Shown here piece by piece: positions 25,885 through 35,498 of a stretch of 64,000 bases of DNA. The stretch is from Saccharopolyspora sp. NFXS83. Lineage in GTDB: Bacteria > Actinomycetota > Actinomycetes > Mycobacteriales > Pseudonocardiaceae. The stretch's first letter is position 1. Every line of letters starts with the position of its first letter. The stretch covers positions 248,001 to 312,000 of the forward strand of contig NZ_JAPFGB010000001.1 in NCBI RefSeq assembly GCF_026241095.1. The letters run 5' to 3'. A program made the position numbers and the translations under genes. The notes under the pieces are model-generated. The model saw only the letters and a program-made list of their open reading frames with translations. It ran no database searches and was not told where the DNA came from.

Positions 25885-25896
25885 TAGGTTCCTGCT
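25885..25896 (+). promoter_or_regulatory. Leaderless-type promoter (-10 TAGGTT) of the HTH gene
   Basis: TAGGTT (25885-25890), 6 nt, ATG 25897. A purine stretch GGAGGAAA at 25877-25884 lies before the -10, too far to act as a ribosome binding site. Confidence 0.5.
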
Positions 25897-26757
25897 ATGA
25901 CCAGTGTTCGAGCGCGGGGACTGGGCGCTGAGATACGAGAACTCCGCAAGTCCGCCGGATTGCGATTGGAACATCTCGCGCACCGGTGCGGGTGGTCGCG
26001 GGCCACCCTCGGGCGGATCGAATCGGGTGAGCGGGTGCCGAGCGAGACCGAACTCGCCGCGCTGCTGGACACGCTCGCCGTGTCCGGTTCGGAGCGCGCC
26101 CGCTTGTTCGAGCTCGTCAACGCGGCCACCGAAGCCCGCTGGTGGGAGGCCGGGTACGCCGGGATGCCCAGCGCGCTCACCGCGCTGATCGACTTCGAGC
26201 GGCTGGCGACCAGGATCACCGACGTGGCGCTGGCCCTGGTGCCAGGACTGCTGCAGACCCCGGACTACACGCGCGCGGTGCTCAGCGCGGGCGGCGTCCG
26301 GGACGCGGACCTGGAGTCGCGGGTCGCCCTGCGCCTCGGCAGGCAGGGCGTGCTCACCCGGGGGGAACCGGCGCAGCTGCACGCCTACCTCGACGAATCG
26401 GTGGTGCACCGGCCGGTCGGCGGGCACCGAGTGATGGCGGACCAGCTCCGGCACCTGGTGCGGATGGGGCGGCGGCCGAACGTGTCGGTGCGGGTGATCC
26501 CGTTCGCGGCCGGCGCGTACGCCGAGCTCAACGGCAGCCAGCTGATCCTGGAGTTCGCCCGGCAGCGTCCCGTGGTCCACCTGGAGCAGCGCCGCCGCGG
26601 CGCGTTCCTGGAAGTGCCCGCGGACACCGCCCCGTTCCTCGAAGCCGCCGCCCGATTGCCCGCGGTCGCTCTCGACCAAGCGGAGTCGGCACTGCTGATC
26701 ACGGATGTGGCGGGCGCGATGGAAAGGGAATGTGAGCCCGACGGTGCGTTGGCGTAA
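25897..26757 (+). CDS. XRE-type HTH regulator with DUF5753 domain (Scr1 family)
   Basis: 286 residues. An N-terminal XRE helix-turn-helix (GAEIRELRKSAGLRLEHLAH, WSRATLGRIESGERVPSETE) covers residues about 6-65. The remainder is DUF5753, with ITDVALALVPGLLQTPDYTR and LILEFARQRPVVHLEQ. Actinomycetes pair such regulators with DUF397 proteins, and the pairs are described as toxin-antitoxin-like and developmental regulators. Here the DUF397 gene overlaps its 3' end by 26 nt. Targets are unknown. Confidence 0.9.
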   Translation: MTSVRARGLGAEIRELRKSAGLRLEHLAHRCGWSRATLGRIESGERVPSETELAALLDTLAVSGSERARLFELVNAATEARWWEAGYAGMPSALTALIDFERLATRITDVALALVPGLLQTPDYTRAVLSAGGVRDADLESRVALRLGRQGVLTRGEPAQLHAYLDESVVHRPVGGHRVMADQLRHLVRMGRRPNVSVRVIPFAAGAYAELNGSQLILEFARQRPVVHLEQRRRGAFLEVPADTAPFLEAAARLPAVALDQAESALLITDVAGAMERECEPDGALA

Positions 26758-26929
26758 GTCCAGTTACAGCGGGGAGGAGAGCAACTGCGTGGAGGTCGGC
26801 AGAGCCCCCGGCGTCGTCTCGGTCCGCGACTCGAAAGCACCCCGCTCCGCCACCCTCGCGTTCACCCCGAGGCACTGGTCCACCTTCCTCGGCTCCCTGA
26901 CCAGGAGCGAAACGGGACGACCCGCGTAG
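26732..26929 (+). CDS. DUF397 domain protein
   Basis: 65 residues from GTG 26732, with GGAAAGGGAA just upstream inside the HTH gene. The DUF397 signature is complete: VRWRKSSYSGEESNCVEV near the start, VRDSKAP in the middle and FTPRHWSTFL at the end. It is the partner of the upstream XRE/DUF5753 regulator and translationally linked by overlap. BldB of Streptomyces development is in the same superfamily; the exact role here is unknown. Confidence 0.85.
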   Translation: MSPTVRWRKSSYSGEESNCVEVGRAPGVVSVRDSKAPRSATLAFTPRHWSTFLGSLTRSETGRPA

Positions 26930-27108
26930 GGCTTCGGAGAGCGGAACCTCGCCGGATCCCTCGCCGCACGATCGCCTTCTTCACGTCGCCAACCCGCCAG
27001 CGCAACCCCGTCCCTCGCGGCGAAGCCGGATGCTCGCGGCCGAAGGACGTGCCTGCACGCGCGTCAGCGCACAGCCCACGTCGAGAAGCCGGCCACCCGC
27101 CCCACTAG
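26930..27108. repeat. Dispersed intergenic repeat, copy R3 (degenerate, chimeric)
   Basis: The left end has GAGCGGAACCTCGCC in plus orientation. The right end, read on the minus strand, has GGCTTCTCGACGTGGGCT and a CGGCTTCGCCGCGAGG module like R1 and R4. The central hairpin is missing or decayed. It separates the DUF397 gene from ccdA. Confidence 0.6.
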
Positions 27109-27161
27109 GCAGATCACCCCGAGACCCCCGGCCCGGTGCGTAGTCACGCTAGAGCAGTCCT

Positions 27162-27174
27162 TACCCTCGGAACC
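27162..27174 (+). promoter_or_regulatory. Leaderless-type promoter (-10 TACCCT) of ccdA
   Basis: TACCCT (27162-27167), 7 nt, GTG 27175; no Shine-Dalgarno sequence. Confidence 0.45.
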
Positions 27175-27957
27175 GTGAATCCGACCGAGCTCGCCGCTTC
27201 CGGACCGCTGCTGTTCGCGGCCGTGATCGCGGTGCTCGCCGGGGCCGTCAGCTTCGCTTCGCCGTGCGTCGTGCCGCTGGTGCCGGGATACCTGGCGTAC
27301 TTGGCGGGCGTGGTGGGCGCCGAAGCCCCCCCGGTCGATTCCGCCGAAGCTCAGCAGGCCCGCCGCGGCCGGTGGCGGGTGGCCGGTGCGGCGCTGCTGT
27401 TCGTGGCCGGGTTCAGCGTCGTGTTCGCCGCGGGCACGCTGCTGCTGCTCGGCTTGTCCGACGCGCTGCTCGCGAACGAACTGCTGCTGCAGCGCATCGG
27501 CGGTGTCGTGACCGTCGCGATGGGCCTGGTGTTCCTCGGCATGGTCCCGGCGTTGCAGCGCGACGTCCGGTTGCACCGGGTGCCGCGGGCCGGGTTGTGG
27601 GGCGCTCCGCTGCTGGGCGCGGTGTTCGGCCTCGGCTGGACCCCGTGCCTAGGTCCGACGCTGACCGGGGTCATGTCGCTGGCCATCGGGACCGAGGTGG
27701 GCACCGGCACCGCCGTGCGCGGTGTCCTGCTCGTCGGGGCGTACTGCGTCGGGCTCGGATTGCCGTTCGTGCTGCTCGCGTTGGGCGCGCGGTGGGCGGT
27801 GCGCAGCACGGACTGGCTGCGCCGCCGAGGCCGCGCCATCCAGATCGCGGGCGGTGCGCTGCTGGTCGTGGTGGGCGTGCTGCTCGTCACCGGGCTGTGG
27901 GGAGAACTGATCGCTGTGCTGCGCGAACCCGTCGCCGGATTCGAGACGCCGATCTGA
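27175..27957 (+). CDS. ccdA: Cytochrome c biogenesis thiol transporter CcdA
   Basis: 260 residues from GTG 27175 (leaderless promoter); GTG 27136 is an in-frame alternative. A six-helix membrane protein with the redox cysteines in FASPCVVPLVPGYLAYL and GWTPCLGPTLTG, the hallmark of CcdA/DsbD. It passes electrons from cytoplasmic thioredoxin to extracytoplasmic TlpA/ResA-like proteins. First gene of ccdA-resB-ccsB, with stop overlapping resB (TGATG). Confidence 0.92.
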   Translation: MNPTELAASGPLLFAAVIAVLAGAVSFASPCVVPLVPGYLAYLAGVVGAEAPPVDSAEAQQARRGRWRVAGAALLFVAGFSVVFAAGTLLLLGLSDALLANELLLQRIGGVVTVAMGLVFLGMVPALQRDVRLHRVPRAGLWGAPLLGAVFGLGWTPCLGPTLTGVMSLAIGTEVGTGTAVRGVLLVGAYCVGLGLPFVLLALGARWAVRSTDWLRRRGRAIQIAGGALLVVVGVLLVTGLWGELIAVLREPVAGFETPI

Positions 27958-29570
27958 TGTCGCGCTTCCGCTCCCTGCTGGCGTTCCTGCGCAACACCTG
28001 GCGCGGGCTGACGTCGATGCGCACCGCGCTGGTGCTGCTGTTCCTGCTGGCGATGGCCGCGTTGCCGGGCGCGCTGATCCCGCAGCGCTCGCTGAACCCG
28101 GCCGAGGTGGACAAGTACTTCACCGAATACCCGGACCTCGCGCCGGTGCTGGACAAGCTCGGCGTGTTCGAGGTGTTCAGCTCGGTGTGGTTCGCCTCGA
28201 TCTACGTGCTGCTGTTCATCTCGCTGATCGGTTGCCTGCTGCCGCGCTGCCTGGAGTACTACAAGCAGCTGCGCGGCAGGCCGGTGCGCACGCCGCGGAA
28301 CCTGACGCGGATGCCGCACCACGCTTCGGCGACGGTGAGCGGAACGCCGGAGGAGGCGCTGGCCGCCGCGCGCCGCAGGCTGCGCGGCTGGCGCAAGGAC
28401 GAGCGCGAGGACGACGACGGCACCCGCTCGATCAGCGCGGAACGCGGCTACCTGCGGGAGGCGGGGAACCTGGTGTTCCACTTCGCCCTCGTCGGGCTGC
28501 TGGTGACCGTCGCGGGCGGCAAGATCCTCGGCTACGAGGGCCAAGTGATCGTGCTCGCCGACGGGTCCGAGTTCTGCAACTCCGGTACCTACAACTACGA
28601 CTCGTTCCGCGCCGGTCTCAGCGTGGACGGCACCCAGCTGAGCCCGTTCTGCCTGCGGGTCAACGACTTCGACGCGAAGTACCAGCACACCGGTCAGGTC
28701 GCGAGCTACCGGGTGGGCATGGAGTACCAGTCCGGCGCGGACCTGGACGCCGGTACCTGGCGGCCCTACGACCTGCAGGTGAACCACCCGCTGCGGATCG
28801 CGGGCGACCGGATCTACTTGACCGGCAACGGTTACGCGCCCCGCTTCACCGTCACCTTCCCGGACGGCGCGAAGCGCACCCAGCTGACCCAGTGGCAGCC
28901 GATGGACCCGACGACCATGTTGTCGCAGGGCGCCACGAAGTTCGACCAGCCCGGCGTCACCGACGACGTGCGGCGGCGGCAGACGCAGCTCGCGGTGACC
29001 GGCCTGTTCGCCCCGACCGCCGCCTACCAGGGCAAGGTGCTGAGCTCGCAGTTCCCGGACCTGCTCGACCCGACCGCCGCGGTCGACGTGCTGCGCGGCG
29101 ACCTCGGCCTGGACTCCGGGCGCGGACAGTCGATCTTCGGCGTGGACCAGAAGATGGTGGAGTCCGGGCGGCTGAAGAAGGTCGCGCGGGAGAACGTGCG
29201 GGTCGGTGAGGAGATCCGGCTCGACGACGGCACCACCGTCCGCTTCGACGGCGTGGAGCGCTGGGCGAACCTGCAGATCTCGCACGACCCGTTCCAGCCG
29301 TACGTCCTCGGTTTCGCGGTGGCCCTGATCTTCGGGATCAGCGCCTCGCTGAGCATCAAGCGCCGCCGGATCTGGGTCCGGGTGGCCCCTGCCCCCGGGA
29401 CCGGGGCGGATGATCCCGCGCGTACCGTTGTCGAGGTCGGCGGACTGGCCCGCACCGACCAGGCAGGCTACGGCGAGGAGTTCACCCGGCTGGCCAAGGA
29501 CCTGCTCGGAACGGACGGCTCCGATGCGGAGTCGCCGGGCGCAGCATCCGCACGCGGAAGGAAGAGCTGA
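27957..29570 (+). CDS. resB: Cytochrome c biogenesis protein ResB (Ccs1)
   Basis: 537 residues from ATG 27957. The N-terminus has helices MRTALVLLFLLAMAALPG and SSVWFASIYVLLFISLIGCL with the conserved IPQRSLNP segment. A third helix (LVFHFALVGLLVTVAGGK) precedes a large extracytoplasmic domain, and a final helix lies near YVLGFAVALIFGISASL. ResB forms the System II heme-apocytochrome c ligase with CcsB. Overlaps both neighbours by 1 nt, so translation is coupled. Confidence 0.93.
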   Translation: MSRFRSLLAFLRNTWRGLTSMRTALVLLFLLAMAALPGALIPQRSLNPAEVDKYFTEYPDLAPVLDKLGVFEVFSSVWFASIYVLLFISLIGCLLPRCLEYYKQLRGRPVRTPRNLTRMPHHASATVSGTPEEALAAARRRLRGWRKDEREDDDGTRSISAERGYLREAGNLVFHFALVGLLVTVAGGKILGYEGQVIVLADGSEFCNSGTYNYDSFRAGLSVDGTQLSPFCLRVNDFDAKYQHTGQVASYRVGMEYQSGADLDAGTWRPYDLQVNHPLRIAGDRIYLTGNGYAPRFTVTFPDGAKRTQLTQWQPMDPTTMLSQGATKFDQPGVTDDVRRRQTQLAVTGLFAPTAAYQGKVLSSQFPDLLDPTAAVDVLRGDLGLDSGRGQSIFGVDQKMVESGRLKKVARENVRVGEEIRLDDGTTVRFDGVERWANLQISHDPFQPYVLGFAVALIFGISASLSIKRRRIWVRVAPAPGTGADDPARTVVEVGGLARTDQAGYGEEFTRLAKDLLGTDGSDAESPGAASARGRKS

Positions 29571-30574
29571 TGGTCAACGAGATGTTGTCCAACTACAGCG
29601 ACATGGCGTTCGCGACCTCGGTCGTCATCTACATCGCCGCCATGCTGCTGTACTTCGCGGAGTTCGCTTACGGCGGGCGCAAGCAGTCCGCCCGCACCCG
29701 CGAGGCGCACCTGGTCACCGCAGGCGCTGCGGAGTCCGACTCGTCGACCGGTGAGCGGGTCGGCCGGATCGACACCCCGAGCAAGCGCCCGCTGTCCGAG
29801 CGGTTCGGCGGCATGGCCGTGTCGATGACCGTGCTGGGTGCCTTGGTGCACGCGGCGTCGCTGGTGTTCCGCGGGGTGGCCACCGGCCGCGCGCCGTGGG
29901 GCAACATGTACGAGTTCGGCTCCGCGATCTGCCTGGCCGCGGTGACCGCCTGGACGATCGTGCTGTTCCGGCAGATGCGCGCCGAGCGCCGCGAGTCCTC
30001 GCCGGCGCAGCTGCGCGGGCTCGGCGGGTTCCTGCTGCTGCCGGTGGTGCTGCTGCTGTTCCTGTCCGGCACCGTGCTCTACGCCCGCGCCGCGCCGCTG
30101 CAGCCCGCGCTGCAGTCCTACTGGATCGTGATCCACGTCAGCGCGGCGATCGTCTCCAGTGGTGCGCTGCTGTTCGCCGGTGTCGCCAGCGTGCTGTTCA
30201 TGCTGCGCGCGCGGCACGAGAACAACCCGCTCAAGCTGGCCCGGTTCGGTTCCCGGCTGCCCACCACGCAGGTGCTGGACCGGATGGCCTACCGCGCCAC
30301 CGTGATCATCTTCCCGGTGTGGACGTTCGCGATCGTCGCCGGCGCGATCTGGGCCGAGGCCGCGTGGGGCCGGTTCTGGGGCTGGGACCCGAAGGAGACC
30401 TGTTCCTTCATCGCCTGGGTCGTCTACGCTGCGTACCTGCATGCGCGTGCGACCGCGGGGTGGCGGGGAGTCAAGGCCGCGTGGATCAACATCGTCGGCC
30501 TGGCTGTCATGATCTTCAATCTTTTCTTCATCAACATCGTCGTCTCCGGACTGCACTCGTACGCTGGGCTATGA
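29570..30574 (+). CDS. ccsB: Cytochrome c biogenesis protein CcsB (CcsA/ResC family)
   Basis: 334 residues. Multi-spanning heme-handling protein with the tryptophan-rich motif WGRFWGWDPKETCSF, flanking helices with conserved His (HVSAAIVSSGALLFA, YLHARATAGW), and an N-terminal pair of helices. It exports and presents heme to apocytochrome c together with ResB. Terminal gene of the ccdA-resB-ccsB operon. Confidence 0.94.
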   Translation: MVNEMLSNYSDMAFATSVVIYIAAMLLYFAEFAYGGRKQSARTREAHLVTAGAAESDSSTGERVGRIDTPSKRPLSERFGGMAVSMTVLGALVHAASLVFRGVATGRAPWGNMYEFGSAICLAAVTAWTIVLFRQMRAERRESSPAQLRGLGGFLLLPVVLLLFLSGTVLYARAAPLQPALQSYWIVIHVSAAIVSSGALLFAGVASVLFMLRARHENNPLKLARFGSRLPTTQVLDRMAYRATVIIFPVWTFAIVAGAIWAEAAWGRFWGWDPKETCSFIAWVVYAAYLHARATAGWRGVKAAWINIVGLAVMIFNLFFINIVVSGLHSYAGL

Positions 30575-30686
30575 GTTCATGATCCGACCCGGAGCACGAC
30601 CGCCGGCCACCCGTTCCTCCGCGGAATCGGGTGGCCTTCACTCGTCCCGGTAAAGATCGAACCGATGTGTGGGAGGTACGGGAACG

Positions 30687-32279
<1,593 letters not shown>

Positions 32280-32289
32280 CCTGCCGAGC

Positions 32290-32329
32290 AACGGCCCGCC
32301 CCACCGGAATTCAGGTGGGGCGGGCCGTT
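32290..32329. terminator. Strong bidirectional terminator hairpin
   Basis: Perfect 16-bp stem AACGGCCCGCCCCACC / GGTGGGGCGGGCCGTT with 8-nt loop, between convergent genes; ...GTTCTGG follows on the plus side. Confidence 0.85.
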
Positions 32330-32402
32330 CTGGTCTGCGAAGCCGACTCGAAGCTCCGCCGCGTCCCGTTCGCGGGTGCAGCGGACGCGAGTGGGAAGTC
32401 AG

Positions 32403-32603
32403 TCAGTCCTGGTCGTGGTCGTTCTTGTTGCGTTGTTGCTCGTCGAGACGACGCAGGAACTCCGGGTCGTCATCCGGCGCCAGCGGTGCGGCGCGACGGG
32501 GCGTGCTCGCGCCCTCGCTCGCGGTGTCGCGCATGGGGCCGAACGCGCGCCACATCAGTGCGGCCACGGTGAGCGCGCCGATCGCTGCCAGGACGTAGAT
32601 CAT
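32403..32603 (-). CDS. Small single-helix membrane protein
   Basis: 66 residues from ATG 32603, with GGAGGTG about 6 nt upstream; an in-frame ATG at 32624 lacks a ribosome binding site. One N-terminal helix (MIYVLAAIGALTVAALMW) and a charged tail with PDDDPEFLRRLDEQQR. It lies next to the MinD-like gene as the Rv0531-type small membrane protein does. Function is unknown. Confidence 0.65.
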   Translation of the reverse strand: MIYVLAAIGALTVAALMWRAFGPMRDTASEGASTPRRAAPLAPDDDPEFLRRLDEQQRNKNDHDQD

Positions 32604-32786
32604 CAGGACACCTCCACTACTCACCCCCGAGGTTAGCCGGAGAACGACGGGTGGTGGGGTGCGCCGATCAGGGAAGATCCGACGGTGCAGCGGAAATCGG
32701 GGCGGCTCGGCGATGGGCCGTGCCCGGCCCGCCTCGGGCGGTGCTGATGCGGAGGCGGACCGGACGCGTGCCGATCGTCGAGCGAC

Positions 32787-33008
32787 TCAGGCGGAGCGGA
32801 CGTCGTTGGTGAGTTCGGCCAACAGCGTGCGCACTTCCGATTCGCGGAACCGGCGGTGGCCGCCGGGAGTGCGAATGGAACCGATCCGACCTGCCGTCGC
32901 CCATCTCGTCACCGTCTTCGGGTCGACCCGGAACAACGAGGCGACCTCACCGGGGGTGAGCAGCTGTTCCTGACCGTTCTGGCGAGACTGGGGAGTCGTC
33001 GCGGTCAC
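32787..33008 (-). CDS. bldC: Developmental regulator BldC (MerR/excisionase-like)
   Basis: 73 residues from GTG 33008, with GGAGGT 5 nt upstream. LLTPGEVASLFRVDPKTVTR, WATAGRIGSIRTPGGHRRFR and the short C-terminus match Streptomyces BldC nearly residue for residue across the winged HTH. BldC binds direct repeats cooperatively and delays entry into development in Streptomyces. Divergent from the DUF4229 gene; a palindrome overlaps the inferred start site. Confidence 0.95.
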   Translation of the reverse strand: MTATTPQSRQNGQEQLLTPGEVASLFRVDPKTVTRWATAGRIGSIRTPGGHRRFRESEVRTLLAELTNDVRSA

Positions 33009-33076
33009 AGGGGACCTCCACAATGCGGACGGTTTTCGGGCATTCCGGTCGCATCCTGGCACCCCGATGGTCAGGT

Positions 33077-33096
33077 ACTCGAACATTCGAGTCTAG
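33077..33096 (-). promoter_or_regulatory. bldC promoter -10 and overlapping palindromic operator
   Basis: TAGACT on the minus strand (33095 to 33090) overlaps the perfect 7-2-7 inverted repeat ACTCGAA-CA-TTCGAGT (33077-33092). The start site would fall inside the palindrome. Leader to GTG 33008 is about 75 nt. Confidence 0.5.
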
Positions 33097-33169
33097 GTAA
33101 AGGGAAGGTAAGGGACGAAAGCGGCGCTTCGGGCGAGATGGGGGAGGACTTCCCGATCTGCCCGTGCTC

Positions 33170-33182
33170 TACCCTGGCTGAC
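33170..33182 (+). promoter_or_regulatory. Leaderless-type promoter (-10 TACCCT) of the DUF4229 gene
   Basis: TACCCT (33170-33175), 7 nt, GTG 33183; no Shine-Dalgarno sequence. Confidence 0.5.
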
Positions 33183-33491
33183 GTGCAGGAACAGCGAACC
33201 GCATCGGTAACGGAGTCGGCCCCGCCGACCAACTTGGCGCGGGACATCGCGCTGTACACCGTGGTCAGGCTGGCCATGCTGCTCGCGGTCGCGGCCGTGC
33301 TCGCGCTCTGCGGGGTGCCGCTGCTGGTGGCCGCCGCGGTGTCCGTGGTGGTCGTGATGCCGCTGTCCATGGTGGTCTTCGGCGGGCTGCGCCGCCGGGT
33401 TGCCACCGGCATGGTGCACCGCGCCCGGCGTCGCGAACAACTGCGCGCCGAGCTCCGCGGCGAGCGTGGGCAGTCCGATGACCAGGACTGA
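33183..33491 (+). CDS. DUF4229 domain membrane protein
   Basis: 102 residues from GTG 33183. Two adjacent helices ([20 protein letters not shown] and a [19 protein letters not shown]-type segment), then a basic tail [22 protein letters not shown], match the DUF4229 family. It overlaps the next gene by 14 nt. In mycobacteria a similar small membrane protein lies between ccs genes and menA. Function is unknown. Confidence 0.75.
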   Translation: MQEQRTASVTESAPPTNLARDIALYTVVRLAMLLAVAAVLALCGVPLLVAAAVSVVVVMPLSMVVFGGLRRRVATGMVHRARRREQLRAELRGERGQSDDQD

Positions 33492-34602
33492 CCCCGGCAA
33501 CTCCGGTGCGGTGACCGACCGCTCCTGCGCGCGCACCCGATCCTGGGCCGGCGAAGCGGTCCGGGTGATCGAAGCCGACGCGAACCGCAGCGCCGACACG
33601 CACCTGCTGCGGTTCCCGCTGCCGTCGGCCTGGGGCATCGACCTCTACCTCAAGGACGAGTCAACTCATCCGACCGGTTCGCTCAAGCACCGGCTCGCTC
33701 GATCCCTGTTCCTCTACGCCCTCTGCAACGGGTGGGTGACGGAGAGCACTCCCGTGATCGAGGCGTCCTCGGGATCCACCGCGGTCTCCGAGGCGCACTT
33801 CGCGCAACTGCTGGGACTTCCGTTCATCGCGGTGATGCCGCGCTCCACCAGCCCCGAGAAGGTGGCGCTGATCGAGCGCCACGGCGGCACCTGCCACTAC
33901 GTGGACCAGCCGGGCGCGATCTACGACGAGTCCCGCAGGCTCGCCACCGAACTCGGCGGGCACTTCATGGACCAGTTCACCCACGCCGAACGCGCCACGG
34001 ACTGGCGCGGCAACAACAACATCGCCGAATCGATCTTCGATCAACTGGCGCTGGAACGGCACCCGATCCCGGAGTGGATCGTCACCGGAGCGGGCACCGG
34101 CGGCACCAGCGCCACGCTCGGCCGCTACATCCGCTACCGCAGGCACGACACCCGGCTCGCCGTGGTCGACCCGGAGCACTCCGTGTTCTACGACGCGTGG
34201 TGCCACGGAGATCCCGACCGGACCGGCGAACGCGGATCGCTCATCGAAGGCATCGGCAGGCCACGGGTCGAACCGTCCTTCATCGGCCAAGCCATCGACC
34301 GCATGATCAAGGTCCCGGACGCCGCTTCCATCGCCACCATCCGCTGGGCCGAGGACGTGCTGGGCCGCCGCGTGGGCGGCTCCACCGGCACCAACCTGTG
34401 GGGAGTCTTCGGGCTCGTCTCGGAGATGGTGCGCGACGGCAGGACCGGCAGCATCGTCACGCTGCTCTGCGACGGCGGCGAGCGCTACGCCGAGACCTAC
34501 TACGACGACCAGTGGGTGACCGGTCACGGCTTCGACCTCACCGGCCCCCTCGGCGCGCTCGCCGAGTTCCACCGCAGCGGGACCTGGCCGCTCTCCGGGT
34601 GA
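33478..34602 (+). CDS. PLP-dependent cysteine synthase family protein (Cds1-like)
   Basis: 374 residues from ATG 33478. The PLP Lys70 lies in [24 protein letters not shown] binds the substrate carboxylate, and the phosphate loop is [13 protein letters not shown]. This subfamily has extra C-terminal sequence ending [13 protein letters not shown] and resembles M. tuberculosis Cds1, an L-cysteine desulfhydrase releasing sulfide, rather than O-acetylserine sulfhydrylase. Activity cannot be decided from sequence alone. Confidence 0.8.
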   Translation: MTRTDPGNSGAVTDRSCARTRSWAGEAVRVIEADANRSADTHLLRFPLPSAWGIDLYLKDESTHPTGSLKHRLARSLFLYALCNGWVTESTPVIEASSGSTAVSEAHFAQLLGLPFIAVMPRSTSPEKVALIERHGGTCHYVDQPGAIYDESRRLATELGGHFMDQFTHAERATDWRGNNNIAESIFDQLALERHPIPEWIVTGAGTGGTSATLGRYIRYRRHDTRLAVVDPEHSVFYDAWCHGDPDRTGERGSLIEGIGRPRVEPSFIGQAIDRMIKVPDAASIATIRWAEDVLGRRVGGSTGTNLWGVFGLVSEMVRDGRTGSIVTLLCDGGERYAETYYDDQWVTGHGFDLTGPLGALAEFHRSGTWPLSG

Positions 34603-34652
34603 GCGGCGGGCGGCACGTAGTCTGCGATCAAGCCACTAGTCCGAGGAGGGGC

Positions 34653-35228
34653 ATGCGCCGGCCGACGAACTCAGCCGCGGTGCTGGTACCCACGGCCGCG
34701 CTCGCCGTCGTGCTCGCCGCCTGCACCTCGGGCGGGGCGCCGCCCGCGCCGAGCAGCGCACCGGCCACGAGCGGCAGCGACCGGACCGAACCGGAATCGG
34801 TCACCCCGTCGATCACCCGCGAAGTGCCGCCGCAGCAGCGCCGGAGCCTCGCGAGCGCCTCCGCGCCACAGCTGTGCGGACTGATCACCGTGGACGAACT
34901 CGCGCAGTTCGGCTACACCGTGCGGCCCGGAGTGCCGCGCGAGATCGGATTCGAACCGCCGGTGCGCGGCTGCCAGTTCGAAGCCGACAGCGGTGTGCGC
35001 TCGATCCTGATCGCCTCCCAGCCCGCTGGGTACGCGGGTCTCGGCGAGGACGAGGTGCGCCTCGGCGAGGTGCCCGGCACGGAGACGTTGCGCGCCAACG
35101 ATTGCACCGTGTTCGCCGGGGTGGGGGAAGCGACCCTCCAAGTCACGGCGAAGGCCGCCGAAGCCGATTCCGATGAGTGCGACGCCGCCCAGGGAATAGC
35201 CCAGTACGTCCTCGCCGCGGTTCGCTGA
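34653..35228 (+). CDS. DUF3558-type lipoprotein
   Basis: 191 residues from ATG 34653, with GAGGAGGG upstream. Signal peptide with lipobox VLAACTS (Cys about 24), then a Ser/Thr/Pro linker, then a DUF3558-like domain with paired cysteines (QLCGLITVDEL, RGCQFEAD, NDCTVF, SDECDAAQ). It is predicted to be anchored outside the membrane. Function is unknown. The gene ends at repeat R4. Confidence 0.75.
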   Translation: MRRPTNSAAVLVPTAALAVVLAACTSGGAPPAPSSAPATSGSDRTEPESVTPSITREVPPQQRRSLASASAPQLCGLITVDELAQFGYTVRPGVPREIGFEPPVRGCQFEADSGVRSILIASQPAGYAGLGEDEVRLGEVPGTETLRANDCTVFAGVGEATLQVTAKAAEADSDECDAAQGIAQYVLAAVR

Positions 35229-35249
35229 CCTGCCCCGGTCGTTTCTGCT

Positions 35250-35445
35250 TGGGTGGTCGTTCAGCGAACCTCAGCGTTCCTCTCGCCGCGGGATCTTTCT
35301 CCCGAGCGGCTCCGCCTCTCGGGAAAAGCTGTCCTCGCGAGAGGAACGCTGAGAACCCTCTGGGTGAGCGGCTTTTCGACGTGGGCTATGCGTTGACGCG
35401 CATCCGAGTACGGCTTCGCCGCAAGGCACGGCATTGCCGTGCGGT
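35250..35445 (+). repeat. Dispersed intergenic repeat, copy R4
   Basis: AGCGAACCTCAGCG, a hairpin core and CTGAGAACC, then a module with TTTTCGACGTGGGCTATGCG and ACGGCTTCGCCGC. Perfect 17-bp terminal arms CTCAGCGTTCCTCTCGC (35270-35286) and GCGAGAGGAACGCTGAG (35337-35353) differ in sequence from those of R1 yet remain self-complementary. An internal CCCGAG...CTCGGG hairpin is present. It lies between convergent genes. Confidence 0.8.
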
Positions 35446-35498
35446 AGGTGTCGCCTTGCTTGCTCTTGCGGCTTTGCCGGCTGCTGGGCTGGTCGTGG

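Noticed and set aside
27351-29285. 644-codon minus-strand frame across ccdA and resB
   Set aside because: Product of high-GC codon bias opposite two well-supported genes; no ribosome binding site or domain.
33077-33092. LexA (SOS) box before bldC
   Set aside because: The arms TCGAA/TTCGA are separated by only 2 nt, whereas actinobacterial SOS boxes need TCGAAC-N4-GTTCGA.
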